NCBI GenBank assembly: GCA_009775605.1
Contig: VSPV01000006.1
Span: 1 to 34,479, forward strand
From: Paramuribaculum sp.
GTDB taxonomy: Bacteria > Bacteroidota > Bacteroidia > Bacteroidales > Muribaculaceae
Direction: 5' to 3'
Length of the DNA stretch: 34,479 nt
Shown here: in pieces, positions 23,310-31,433 of the stretch
Numbering within the stretch: the stretch's first letter is position 1
How the letters are laid out: each line of letters begins with the position of its first letter
Notes under the pieces: generated by a model
The model's input: only the letters and a program-made list of their open reading frames with translations
What the model was told of the DNA's origin: nothing
Databases searched by the model: none
Position numbers and translations under genes: made by a program

Positions 23310-23635
23310 ATACATTGAAATATAAAGATTTTATCGGTTCGGTTGCATTCAGCGAGGCCGACGGTGTAATTTTCGGTAAAATCGAAGGCATTGACGGCCT
23401 TGTGAACTTTGAAGGAGAAAGCGTAGCCGAACTTACCAACGCCTTTCACGAGGCCGTTGACGATTACCTTGCCTATTGTGCCGAAGAAGGTATCGAAACA
23501 CACAAAAGCTATTCCGGCTCACTTAACGTGCGTCTTACTCCCGACATCCATACCCGCGTGGCATATCTTGCCAAACAAGCTGGGATTTCAATCAATTCTT
23601 TTGCCGTTGAAAAGCCGATTGCCGCCATGCTCTGA
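23306..23635 (+). CDS. HicB-family antitoxin-like protein
   Basis: A 109-residue protein with the HicB pattern: an RNase H-like N-terminal half (NTLKYKDFIGSVAFSEADGVIFGKIEGIDGLVNFEGESVAEL then FHEAVDDYLAYC), and a ribbon-helix-helix C-terminal part (GSLNVRLTPDIHTRVAYLAKQAGISINSFAVEK). HicB neutralises the HicA mRNase in known pairs. No hicA is visible on either side; only a 19-codon tail of an upstream gene remains. So it is an orphan antitoxin or has another partner. Confidence 0.85.
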   Translation: MNTLKYKDFIGSVAFSEADGVIFGKIEGIDGLVNFEGESVAELTNAFHEAVDDYLAYCAEEGIETHKSYSGSLNVRLTPDIHTRVAYLAKQAGISINSFAVEKPIAAML

Positions 23636-23665
23636 CAGTATTTCTATAACAGTCTCATAAAGTGC

Positions 23666-23693
23666 AAAAAGGTTATATTGTTACAACCTTTTT
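23666..23693 (+). terminator. Inverted repeat, bidirectional terminator candidate
   Basis: AAAAAGGTT (23666-23674) pairs perfectly with AACCTTTTT (23685-23693) around 10 bases, giving T-runs on both strands. It closes the hicB unit and lies 45 bases before the Fic gene. A weak -7 box for Fic (TAACTTTA, 23707-23714) follows. Confidence 0.55.
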
Positions 23694-23737
23694 CAGAATT
23701 TATTACTAACTTTATGCGGATATAACACGAATTTCGC

Positions 23738-24805
23738 ATGAAGTATCTCAATATCAAAAAGGCACTTGCCGCTTGGCAGAACATACAGCCTCTATCTGAG
23801 AAAGACAGGGAAAGGCTTAGCCGTCGTTTTACTGTGGATTTCAATTACAACAGCAATCATATCGAGGGCAACACGCTGACTTATGGGCAGACAGAAATCT
23901 TGTTACTGTTCGGCAAGGTAATCGGAGAGGCTGATGTGCGCGACATTGAGGAAATGACAGCAAGTAATGTCGGTCTGCGGATGATGACAGAGGAAGCTGT
24001 GGTTAAGGATATGCCATTGACGCAGAATTTTATACGGACTTTGCATAAAACCATCTTACGCGATGATTACACAGTCTATCGTAATTTGCCGGGTGGTGTG
24101 CAGACAAGCTATGTCATACACGCAGGGCAATATAAAACAAGGCCCAATAGCGTAATCACAAGATACGGTGACCGATTTGAGTATGCCTCCCCGGAGGAAA
24201 CACCCGGTCTTATGGCTGATTTGGTTGACTGGTACAATACCGCTGAACAGGAAGGAAAATTATCTCCGGTTGAGTTGGCCGCGTTGTTCCACTACCGATA
24301 TATCCGCATCCATCCTTTTGAAGACGGCAACGGACGTATTGCCCGACTGATGGTGAATTATATTCTCACTCGCCACAATTATCCGATGATTGTAGTCCGC
24401 AGCCGCAAGAAAAGCGAATATCTCGAAGCACTCCATCAGGCAGATCGCGAAGTAGGTCCTGTGCCGAGCGACGGCGCCCACGCGGATATCAAGGATATAC
24501 GCCCATTCCTAAAGTATTTCAACGATCTGGTAGCGACGGAGGTGTATAATGATGTATTGTTTGTCAGCGAGAAAAATGAAAATGTATGGTGGTATGACGG
24601 AGAACGGATTGCCTTCCGCACTCCCAATTATACTAAAATTCTGAACGCTATGCGTACCCAACCGACACTGACACTCGCTGACATGAAAGAAGAAACCGGC
24701 ATCAGCATTACAGCCATTCAAAAACTGCTTGACCAGCTTATTTCAAAAAAGTATGTGGAACGCGGCGAGAAAGAAGGAAGCTGGCGAGTGTTCCTAACGC
24801 AATAA
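23738..24805 (+). CDS. Fic/DOC family AMP-transferase
   Basis: A 355-residue Fic protein. The catalytic motif HPFEDGNGR is at residues 192-200. An inhibitory motif, SNHIEGN, is at residues 39-45 (S39, E43, G44), so this is a class II Fic with the regulatory glutamate in its own N-terminal part. The C-terminal 80 residues hold a winged-helix-like ADMKEETGISITAIQKLLDQL segment. Fic proteins transfer AMP (sometimes other groups) to target proteins; the target is not given by the sequence. It is probably an island gene; neighbours are a HicB orphan and an ATPase. Confidence 0.93.
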   Translation: MKYLNIKKALAAWQNIQPLSEKDRERLSRRFTVDFNYNSNHIEGNTLTYGQTEILLLFGKVIGEADVRDIEEMTASNVGLRMMTEEAVVKDMPLTQNFIRTLHKTILRDDYTVYRNLPGGVQTSYVIHAGQYKTRPNSVITRYGDRFEYASPEETPGLMADLVDWYNTAEQEGKLSPVELAALFHYRYIRIHPFEDGNGRIARLMVNYILTRHNYPMIVVRSRKKSEYLEALHQADREVGPVPSDGAHADIKDIRPFLKYFNDLVATEVYNDVLFVSEKNENVWWYDGERIAFRTPNYTKILNAMRTQPTLTLADMKEETGISITAIQKLLDQLISKKYVERGEKEGSWRVFLTQ

Positions 24806-24889
24806 ATATACTCCTTCGTGAGTTGTCTATCCAATCATTAGTGGCATGCCTGCTGATGTTAAAACCGACAGCGGCCATGCGACGCCCGG

Positions 24890-25168
24890 TTACGCTAAAT
24901 ATATCAGATAGTCCATGATTTCGGATGCAAATAGGCGTTCTCCGATTTTTCTAAAGCCTGTCTTCTCGTAAAGATGTCGCGCCCGATGATTGCTTTTCTC
25001 CACAAGGAGTACGTCAGGTTTATCCTCTCTCCGCAAGCTCCCGGAAAAGAGCTTGTACATCCTCGGGAATATGGTCATTGCCCGCAAGCTTACGGGCCAA
25101 TTCCTCCCCGACAGCCCACATGATACTCCGGGTTGGGCGTCTTTATTCCGGGCTGGGATAATCTTCAT
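24890..25168 (-). pseudogene. Decayed GNAT acetyltransferase gene
   Basis: Read on the - strand, the start MKIIPARNKDAQ and the end LLVEKSNHRARHLYEKTGFR match the intact GNAT at 29164-29772. In between, a frameshift after codon 12 garbles the AVGEEL-type region and about 290 bases of the catalytic centre are absent, after which the reading frame is accidentally restored. At DNA level it is a close copy. The copy lies 13 bases from the end of the next gene (25183). It is a relic of duplication. Confidence 0.85.
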
Positions 25169-25182
25169 GATAACCCGGGGGG

Positions 25183-26079
25183 TCATTCTGATTCATATTC
25201 CACCCATTTAATGTAATTCTTGTATTTAGGCTCTGCCCGTTTGCGATTCTTATGAATTTGCGTGAATTGGCCATTATAATCCCTATAATACCCATCAGAA
25301 TCAGCCCCAACAAGATATACCGCATTGTCAACGCCAAAGTCTTCAAGGGCCTGAGCGAAATCGTGAAATGATTCTTGAGTCTGACTCATCACAACGATGA
25401 TTTCACCGCCTCTGTCGCAGATTGCCTTACGTATAGCCTTGTTTTTAGGCTTATTCTCCACAAGTGTGCCGTTGTCGACCAATGCATATTGACGGAAGAA
25501 ATATCCTCCGGTTTCAGTCGCTTCCTCAAACAGAGGTGAACTGTCAGCTACTCCGATATGAACGGAATCGCGTATAATCGCCACATAGCCTTTCTTTGAC
25601 AGTCCCCACGCCTTAGGCTCCCCGGCCAACACAAATGCTCCGTTGATTTTACCATTGTCAGCACGGATGTCGGCTGCCTGCGTTGTCATAACTATTCTCT
25701 CATCATGAATATCAGGTGAGCCTATAACAAGCTGCGGCTGCGCATTATGAGGTATATAGATATCAAGAACGATATCGTTCACAGTACGCTGTATATGTTC
25801 AGTGTAAGCTCTGCCCGTTATATCCGAGTAATCCCCTAACCAAGGAGTCTCGATAATCTTTTCTTCAGGGGTCATGGCTGCTGACGGGTCGAAGACCTCC
25901 GCAACAGGTCCTACTTCGGATTTACCGGTTAATATAATCGCCACAACCACTACAACAGCTATCACTACCCCGGCACATAAAGCCCAAAGCTTTGCCTTAG
26001 ACTTTCTACCGGTATCACTTGTGATACTGTGGCCTATTACCCTCAGTTCATCGTCCTGTATGTCGTCAATCTTTTTCAT
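25183..26079 (-). CDS. Membrane-anchored protein with phosphodiester-glycosidase-like domain
   Basis: A 298-residue protein with cytoplasmic N terminus, one membrane helix (about 30-50, rich in Val/Ile/Ala) and an extracytoplasmic domain. The segment from about 165 on (KGYVAIIRDSVHIGVADSSPL, then DRGGEIIVVMSQTQESFHDFAQALEDFGVDNAVYLVGADSDGYYRD) resembles the NAGPA-type phosphodiester glycosidase domain, with the usual LDGGGS replaced by LVGADSDG, so activity is not assured. Its start overlaps a LytTR regulator gene by 14 bases. Known relatives with this domain process carbohydrate phosphodiesters; here only resemblance is seen. Confidence 0.6.
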   Translation of the reverse strand: MKKIDDIQDDELRVIGHSITSDTGRKSKAKLWALCAGVVIAVVVVVAIILTGKSEVGPVAEVFDPSAAMTPEEKIIETPWLGDYSDITGRAYTEHIQRTVNDIVLDIYIPHNAQPQLVIGSPDIHDERIVMTTQAADIRADNGKINGAFVLAGEPKAWGLSKKGYVAIIRDSVHIGVADSSPLFEEATETGGYFFRQYALVDNGTLVENKPKNKAIRKAICDRGGEIIVVMSQTQESFHDFAQALEDFGVDNAVYLVGADSDGYYRDYNGQFTQIHKNRKRAEPKYKNYIKWVEYESE

Positions 26080-26446
26080 TCAGTTCAACCTTTATTAGCG
26101 ATTCCAGATAAGCTTTCAGTTTGATGAGAACTTCGCGGGATGCCGTCAGTTCATGCCAGCTGCCGGAGCAATCTGAAAGTATCAGTTGCTGCTTGCCCAC
26201 ATCTATAAAGTATATGTAATCGGTGTTAATAATAAGGCTTCGACCAAGGCGCAGAAAGTTTCCGCCGTTATCTCCCAGCTGATTGCCTATAAGGTCTTCT
26301 ATCAATCCAAGCTGCATGCACACCAGACGGCTCCGGCCATCGAGAGTGAAAACATTTGAATAGTTGCCATCCGATGAGATATACATCAGATGGTCTGCGG
26401 GAATTCTAAGAAACTCCGTACCTTTCGATATAACAATATGTTTCAC
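26066..26446 (-). CDS. Stand-alone LytTR DNA-binding protein
   Basis: A 126-residue protein made of a LytTR domain and little else: LRIPADHLMYISSDGNYSNVF near the start, LRLGRSLIINTDYIYFI in the middle and a final helix. No receiver domain is present, so the input signal must come from elsewhere, perhaps from the membrane protein encoded immediately downstream. LytTR proteins bind direct repeats in promoters; a symmetric site lies just upstream (26462-26485). The start follows an A-rich leader. Confidence 0.87.
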   Translation of the reverse strand: MKHIVISKGTEFLRIPADHLMYISSDGNYSNVFTLDGRSRLVCMQLGLIEDLIGNQLGDNGGNFLRLGRSLIINTDYIYFIDVGKQQLILSDCSGSWHELTASREVLIKLKAYLESLIKVELNEKD

Positions 26447-26461
26447 GATGTAACCTGCTTA

Positions 26462-26485
26462 TGGAAAGTAAATTTACAAAATTTC
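26462..26485. promoter_or_regulatory. Symmetric site in the divergent intergenic region
   Basis: The block contains the 10-base palindrome GTAAATTTAC (26468-26477) flanked by GGAAA and TTTCC. It lies 15 bases upstream of the LytTR gene, and could be its own operator or promoter core (AAATTTTG on the - strand is one base short of a -7 box). Confidence 0.4.
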
Positions 26486-26552
26486 CACTATACGCCGGTA
26501 TTTTTCCTGGCTTATGTATGAAATTCAAAAATAATGTATGTACTGGAACTTT

Positions 26553-26582
26553 CGGCTACGCTTTGTACACTCGGCTACGCTT
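26553..26582. repeat. Direct repeat CGGCTACGCTT
   Basis: CGGCTACGCTT occurs at 26553-26563 and 26572-26582, in imperfect 19-base units with GTACAC or GTACAT after each. A GTATGTAC lies nearby. It resembles interspersed intergenic elements common in Bacteroidales chromosomes; genome-wide copies were not checked. Confidence 0.5.
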
Positions 26583-26666
26583 CTCGTACATCCTTGATTA
26601 AAACATTAAAAAATCAACCAAGTTAAGTAGAACTTTGTCACCGTAAACCAATTGAAACAATTCTAT

Positions 26667-27599
26667 ATGAAAAGAAGTTACAAAATCTGCATCGCCATTG
26701 CCTCGTGGTCCTTGATAGGGCTGGCTGTCATTACTCCGTTCGTGACAAATTGTACAAATGAGAATGACGACACCGATGATTGGGCTATCGAGGAGGGCCT
26801 GCTGCGCAACGATGACCTTGTGGCCGTGAAATCGAGCAACGGCATGGTAAGCATAAAAAACTCCGCCACCGGAAAAGTTACTATCAAGGACATCAAGCTT
26901 GACTGGACGCAGGAATCGGGCCGTGATTCCCTGGCTGTATTCTGTTCCGAGAAGAAGCGCGGCTACTACAACATGTACACGGGCGAAATTGCTGTTCCGG
27001 CCCAATATCGCCGGGCATGGATCTTTTCTGAAGGACTGGCAGCGGTCCAAAAGAACGGCAACATCGGCTTCATCGACCACAAAGGCAATGTGGTTATCGA
27101 TTTCCGGTTTCCCTACCACGGTAATCCTCTCTCTGAGTTCATCTTCGATAACGGCAGATGCGTGGTTGCCGACACCCTCGGGAAGTGCGGAGTCATTGAC
27201 AAGAAAGGGAATTGGCTCATCAAGCCCGACTTTGACAATGTGAGCGTTTTTAAGGAATATGCCATCGTCAGCAAAGCCGGCATCCGTATGCAGGTAGGCT
27301 ACGACGGCACGGTCATAAATTCATTTGTTCTTGACGACATTGAGCGACTCACATATACCGCCCAGGTTCGCTACGAGAATCGCGACGGAGAACTGAAATT
27401 TACCGACCGTGACATTGACACCGGGCTCTTCAGTTACCGTGTCGGAGGCCGCTGCGGTCTGATGAACTCCAGTTGCGAGAGACTCACGGAACCCTTATAT
27501 CAGAAAATTTCCGCAGTGGACAAGAACATGTTTCGAGCGACCCTCTTTGACAACTACTCTGAGGTAATTCTGAATTCAAAAGGCGAAGTGATGAAATAG
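26667..27599 (+). CDS. WG-repeat protein, membrane anchored
   Basis: A 310-residue protein (start at 26667; an ATG 5 codons earlier is also possible). An N-terminal membrane helix or signal anchor spans about residues 5-27. The rest is made of beta repeats of the WG type, for instance GFIDHKGNVVIDFRF and CGVIDKKGNWLIKPDFDNV. WG-repeat proteins are extracytoplasmic in many Bacteroidetes, of unknown function. It is 6 bases upstream of a transglycosylase gene, so a cell-wall link is likely. Confidence 0.82.
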   Translation: MKRSYKICIAIASWSLIGLAVITPFVTNCTNENDDTDDWAIEEGLLRNDDLVAVKSSNGMVSIKNSATGKVTIKDIKLDWTQESGRDSLAVFCSEKKRGYYNMYTGEIAVPAQYRRAWIFSEGLAAVQKNGNIGFIDHKGNVVIDFRFPYHGNPLSEFIFDNGRCVVADTLGKCGVIDKKGNWLIKPDFDNVSVFKEYAIVSKAGIRMQVGYDGTVINSFVLDDIERLTYTAQVRYENRDGELKFTDRDIDTGLFSYRVGGRCGLMNSSCERLTEPLYQKISAVDKNMFRATLFDNYSEVILNSKGEVMK

Positions 27600-27605
27600 G
27601 ACGAT

Positions 27606-28289
27606 ATGTGTAAACGAATCTCAACCATCTTTCTTATTTATATACCTGCAGGGTTTGTGGTATCCAGCATTCTGCTGGTCACTTTGCTAAAGTGGATTCC
27701 CGTCACTTTCACGCCGCTGATGATTATCAGAGAGTTTCAAAACATCGGCAACAATACTGGTTCGATAAAGTACGAATGGGTTCCCTTCGAGGAAATCTCG
27801 GAAGACATGATCAGGGCTGTAATTGTGGCTGAGGATCAAAAATTCCTATGGCACAACGGTTTCGATTTCGAAGAATTCACCCGGATGAAGCAGAGTCACA
27901 AGTCCGATAACACCTTGTTGCGGGGCTGCAGCACCATAAGCCAGCAGACTGCAAAAAACTGTTTCACATTTTGTACACATACCTGGCTCAGAAAAGCTAT
28001 TGAAGCCTATTACACGGTGCTTATCGAAAAAATATGGGGTAAGAGACGCATAATGGAAGTTTACCTGAACGTAGCAGAAATGGGCCCCGGAATCTACGGT
28101 ATAGAAGCTGCCGCAAGGTGTTATTATCACAGCCATGCCGCCGATTTAACCCTTGCGGATGCCTCATCTCTTGCCTGTTGTCTGCCAAATCCTCTTCAAC
28201 GCAATCCCGATTGGGCTAACCGGTATCTCAGCAAGAAGAGAAGCGACATAGCAACAGCTGCGGCCACCACGCTCCTGCCGCCATGGTAA
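27606..28289 (+). CDS. mtgA: Monofunctional peptidoglycan transglycosylase
   Basis: A 227-residue GT51 enzyme with N-terminal membrane helix (about 8-28). Motifs: EDQKFLWHNGFD (first catalytic Glu, about residue 78), RGCSTISQQTAKN, and KRRIMEVYLNVAEMGPGIYGIEAAA. The family polymerises lipid II into glycan strands without a transpeptidase domain. It lies 6 bases after the WG-repeat gene. No transpeptidase is nearby. The combination suggests a modular envelope unit. Confidence 0.93.
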   Translation: MCKRISTIFLIYIPAGFVVSSILLVTLLKWIPVTFTPLMIIREFQNIGNNTGSIKYEWVPFEEISEDMIRAVIVAEDQKFLWHNGFDFEEFTRMKQSHKSDNTLLRGCSTISQQTAKNCFTFCTHTWLRKAIEAYYTVLIEKIWGKRRIMEVYLNVAEMGPGIYGIEAAARCYYHSHAADLTLADASSLACCLPNPLQRNPDWANRYLSKKRSDIATAAATTLLPPW

Positions 28290-28302
28290 TCAGCCTTTGT
28301 AA

Positions 28303-28407
28303 TTGAAATCGGCAAGTCCTGAAGCTACTGAACTGCTCGCAGCCCAACAATCACTGGCTGATATACGTTTAAATATAGCAGCCGAAAAAACTGCCTGCAA
28401 AGCGTAA
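28303..28407 (+). pseudogene. Possible coding remnant downstream of mtgA
   Basis: A frame between a TAA (28300-28302) and another TAA (28405-28407) reads 34 residues beginning LKSASPEATELLAAQQSLAD and ending AAEKTACKA, a helical composition. It begins with TTG, has no ATG, and may be the tail of a gene disrupted by rearrangement, or a small protein. Confidence 0.25.
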
Positions 28408-28431
28408 TATCACTTTATAAAACCAAAACCT

Positions 28432-29007
28432 ATGCATAGACGAATTTTCTTGTTGTTCGTACTGTTAATAAGTACAATAACAGCGATAGCCCAGACCGGG
28501 CAATTTAAAGATACAAAAGATGAGAAGATGCAGAAACGGGCGATAGAAAAACGTATTGAGGCAATACAGGATTCCATTCGCTCGGCGGAGGCATTCTCGG
28601 CGTTAAAGCAATTAGACTTTGTACTTGAAGCAAACAGGCTTTCTTTCAATGGCAGAGCAAACGCTTATGTTACATCCAATACCAATTTTATTTCGCTGGC
28701 GAATAATAAGGTGGTGATTCAGGTTGCGCCCTTTAATGGAGGTGGGCCTAATGGCGTCGGAGGAATAACACTTGAAGGCAGAGCGTCCAATATCAAGGTC
28801 AAAACCGACAAAAAAGGAAATATCAGTCTGACCATGAACGCCATGGGAACCGGATTGTCGGCTACAATCGATATATTCCTGCCTAAGAATGGCTATATGG
28901 CATCAGCTACAGTTACACCGAATTTCCATTCTAACGGTGTAACGCTGTTTGGCAACTTACTTCCTACTGATAAATCAGATATATTTAAAGGCCGATTACT
29001 TTTTTAG
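28432..29007 (+). CDS. DUF4251 protein, secreted
   Basis: A 191-residue protein with a signal peptide (about 1-20, ending AIAQ), then a helical stretch rich in Lys/Glu and a beta domain with the DUF4251 features: FVLEANRLSFNGRANAYVTS, GGPNGVGGITLEGRASNIKV and LTMNAMGTGLSATIDIFL. It is a common, single-gene exported protein of Bacteroidales with unknown function. A palindromic element (29100-29119) follows downstream. Confidence 0.87.
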   Translation: MHRRIFLLFVLLISTITAIAQTGQFKDTKDEKMQKRAIEKRIEAIQDSIRSAEAFSALKQLDFVLEANRLSFNGRANAYVTSNTNFISLANNKVVIQVAPFNGGGPNGVGGITLEGRASNIKVKTDKKGNISLTMNAMGTGLSATIDIFLPKNGYMASATVTPNFHSNGVTLFGNLLPTDKSDIFKGRLLF

Positions 29008-29099
29008 ATCTCTGTTGGACTTATAGTCTAAATACACGGCAAATATTTTCTGAATATAATGACGGTGTTGCAAAAATCAAATTACCGTCCAAATCGTAG

Positions 29100-29119
29100 G
29101 GATGCACGCTCGTGCATCC
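29100..29119. repeat. Palindromic hairpin element
   Basis: GGATGCAC and GTGCATCC flank GCTC: an 8-bp perfect stem preceded by GTAG. This looks like a dispersed REP-like unit, or an intrinsic terminator stem without T tract for the DUF4251 gene; the short GGCT-AGCC pair a little further (29138-29156) may belong to it. Confidence 0.5.
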
Positions 29120-29163
29120 ACTGAAAATCAATGCATTGAATTCGGCTGTACCATGGAGCCGCC

Positions 29164-29772
29164 CTACTTTTCACAGTTTTGACACACCCTCTTTCGAGTT
29201 TCCAGATCTTCGCTATGGATCAGATGGTCCATGATTTCGGATGCGAATGGGCGTTCACCGATTTTTCTGAAACCCGTCTTCTCGTAAAGATTTCGCGCAC
29301 GGTGATTGCTTTTCTCCACAAGAAGTCCGGCAGGTTTTCCGACCGGCTTCGCCATGTCGACACCCGCTTCGAGCAATCTCCGGGCAATTCCACGCCCTCT
29401 GTAAGCGGGATCCACGGCGAGAGTGTCGATATAATATTCATCGGCATCGCATTCGTCGCCCATCGCGCTCATATCCCTTCCGAATTTTTCACGACACGCC
29501 GATATAAAAGGCTCTTTCAGCATTCGGAGTTTAGCCCCGTCGTATGCTATGAGGGCTCCCACAGCCTCGTCATTGTCATCTATGGCCACAATTGTATTCC
29601 TATAGCTGTATTGGGTATCTTCCCTCTCTGCAAGCTCCCGGAAAAGTGTGTGTACATCGTCGAGCGTATGGTCATTGCCCGCAAGCTTACGGGCCAATTC
29701 CTCCCCGACAGCCCACACAATACTCCGGGCTATAAATTGAGCGTCTTTCTTCCTGGCTGGGATAATCTTCAT
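29164..29772 (-). CDS. GNAT family acetyltransferase
   Basis: A 202-residue N-acetyltransferase. Acetyl-CoA binding is shown by LAVDPAYRGRGIARRLLEAG (the R-x-x-G-x-G loop, about residues 118-137), and the final part contains LLVEKSNHRARNLYEKTGFR, typical of the last GNAT strand and helix. Substrate unknown. The frame is open to 29814 but the ATG at 29772 begins MKIIPARKKDA, the start shared with the decayed copy at 24890. It lies divergently from msrA. Confidence 0.9.
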   Translation of the reverse strand: MKIIPARKKDAQFIARSIVWAVGEELARKLAGNDHTLDDVHTLFRELAEREDTQYSYRNTIVAIDDNDEAVGALIAYDGAKLRMLKEPFISACREKFGRDMSAMGDECDADEYYIDTLAVDPAYRGRGIARRLLEAGVDMAKPVGKPAGLLVEKSNHRARNLYEKTGFRKIGERPFASEIMDHLIHSEDLETRKRVCQNCEK

Positions 29773-29889
29773 AACAATCTGCTTGATTTCTATCTTATAT
29801 AACGGCCAACCCACGTAACTTATTTCATGTTTGCCCGGTTTCAGTGAACCTCAGAGAGGTAATTCCCGTTAAACCGAAAACTGAAACTG

Positions 29890-30438
29890 ATGAAAACAAT
29901 CTATCTCGCCGGAGGATGCTTCTGGGGCACCCAGCATTTTCTCGCCCTTATTCCGGGTGTTGTCTCTACTCAGGTAGGCTATGCCAACAGCTCTGTGCCC
30001 CACCCCACCTATCGCGATGTATGCACCGGCGAAACCGGCGCTGCCGAAACCGTGGAAGTTACCTACAATCCTGAACGAATTCCGCTGGAATCCCTTCTCG
30101 GGCTTTATTACCGCACTGTAGACCCCACATCTGTCAACCGGCAGGGAAACGACCGTGGAACGCAATACCGTACCGGAATCTATTATACCGACCCCGCCGA
30201 CCGTGCGATAATCGAGAAGTCTCTGCATGAGCTTGCCGCATCGACAGCCGGACAGATAGCTATCGAGACGGGCCCTCTCATTAATTTCTATCCCGCCGAG
30301 GAGTATCATCAGGACTATCTCGACAAGAACCCCGGAGGCTATTGCCATATTGATTCTGAGCTTTTTGAGGTGGCACGCAATGCCCTCTCCACCCCTCCGA
30401 AACCCTCTCACCAATTCCCCAAGAAAAAACTCCAATAA
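29890..30438 (+). CDS. msrA: Peptide methionine sulfoxide reductase A
   Basis: A 182-residue MsrA. The catalytic GCFWG motif is at residues 9-13, with YPAEEYHQDYLDKNP and GGYCH following as in typical MsrA. It reduces the S form of methionine sulfoxide in oxidised proteins. The length is standard; the C-terminal 20 residues are basic and Pro-rich. It starts 118 bases from the divergent GNAT gene, and is followed by repeat-rich DNA. Confidence 0.95.
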   Translation: MKTIYLAGGCFWGTQHFLALIPGVVSTQVGYANSSVPHPTYRDVCTGETGAAETVEVTYNPERIPLESLLGLYYRTVDPTSVNRQGNDRGTQYRTGIYYTDPADRAIIEKSLHELAASTAGQIAIETGPLINFYPAEEYHQDYLDKNPGGYCHIDSELFEVARNALSTPPKPSHQFPKKKLQ

Positions 30439-30510
30439 TTCCACTTTCCTCCGATAACTCCAATCACTTCCAATAACTCCAATTATTCCAATCCATCTGA
30501 TAACTTTATC
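30430..30510. repeat. Low-complexity TCCAATAAC-type repeats
   Basis: About 80 bases of degenerate tandem words based on TCCAATAACTCCAAT follow msrA. They look like slippage-derived repeats between genes. They are not coding and hold no clear signal; a terminator stem follows. Confidence 0.5.
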
Positions 30511-30522
30511 CTCCAAATCCCA

Positions 30523-30557
30523 GCAGGCCGCCCCAGCATGATGCTGAAGCGGCCTGC
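30523..30557. terminator. Terminator hairpin between msrA and sdhB
   Basis: GCAGGCCGC (30523-30531) pairs perfectly with GCGGCCTGC (30549-30557) and the loop itself contains a second stem (CAGCAT with ATGCTG). It lies where msrA and the - strand sdh operon converge, 29 bases from the sdhB stop, so it may serve both. T tracts are weak on either side. Confidence 0.65.
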
Positions 30558-30586
30558 AAGTCTTATTGGTCTATGCCTTATGGCGC

Positions 30587-31342
30587 TTATTCAGCGCACT
30601 TGGCATCGATGAATTCGCGGTTGAGGCGTGCGATATTGCTCAGGGGCACATTCTTGGGGCACTCTGCGGCGCAGGCACCTGTGTTGGTGCAGTTGCCGAA
30701 TCCGAGCTCGTCCATGCGGCGAACCATGGCGCGTGCACGGCGTTTGCGTTCAACCTGACCCTGGGGCAGCAGTGCAAACTGGCTCACCTTGGCCGATACG
30801 AAGAGCATGGCCGAACCGTTTTTGCAGGCAGCCACACAGGCACCGCAGCCAATGCAGGTAGCGGAGTCCATAGCCACATCGGCCACTGCCTTTGAAATGG
30901 GAGTGGCGTTGGCGTCGGGAGCGCCGCCGCAGTTGAACGAAACGTAGCCACCAGCCTGCTGTATCTGGTCGAAAGCATTGCGGTTCACCATCAGGTCGCG
31001 TACCACGGGGAACGCAGCCGAGCGCCAGGGCTCGATGGTGATGGTATCGCCGTCGTTAAACTTACGCATGTGGAGCTGACAGGTAGTGATGCCCTGCACC
31101 GGTCCGTGGGGGTGTCCGTTGATATAGAGGGAGCACATACCGCAGATACCTTCGCGGCAGTCGCTGTCAAACACTACAGGCTCCTCGTTTTTCTCCACCA
31201 GCTGCTGGTTGAGCATGTCGAGCATTTCAAGGAAGCTGCTGCCGGTCGACACATTGTCGAGATGATAGTTGACGAACTGGCCTTTTTCCTTAGGACCACG
31301 CTGACGCCAAATTCTCAAATTTACGCTTATTGTTGTTTCCAT
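30587..31342 (-). CDS. sdhB: Succinate dehydrogenase/fumarate reductase iron-sulfur subunit
   Basis: A 251-residue subunit. The [2Fe-2S] site is CREGICGMC with a following Cys; the [4Fe-4S] site is CIGCGACVAAC and the last cluster CTNTGACAAECPK. It passes electrons from SdhA to the membrane subunit. The start at 31342 (METTISVNLRIWRQ) is preferred; the open frame extends upstream through repeat-like GC-rich sequence. It is the last gene of the sdhCAB operon. Confidence 0.95.
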   Translation of the reverse strand: METTISVNLRIWRQRGPKEKGQFVNYHLDNVSTGSSFLEMLDMLNQQLVEKNEEPVVFDSDCREGICGMCSLYINGHPHGPVQGITTCQLHMRKFNDGDTITIEPWRSAAFPVVRDLMVNRNAFDQIQQAGGYVSFNCGGAPDANATPISKAVADVAMDSATCIGCGACVAACKNGSAMLFVSAKVSQFALLPQGQVERKRRARAMVRRMDELGFGNCTNTGACAAECPKNVPLSNIARLNREFIDAKCAE

Positions 31343-31433
31343 TGATGTCTTTGTTTTTTTAATCAGGCCGGCCGCCGGTAACTCTGCGCATCGCGCGGAT
31401 TCACCGGCGCCGCCCACGTGGTTTGATTAGGAA

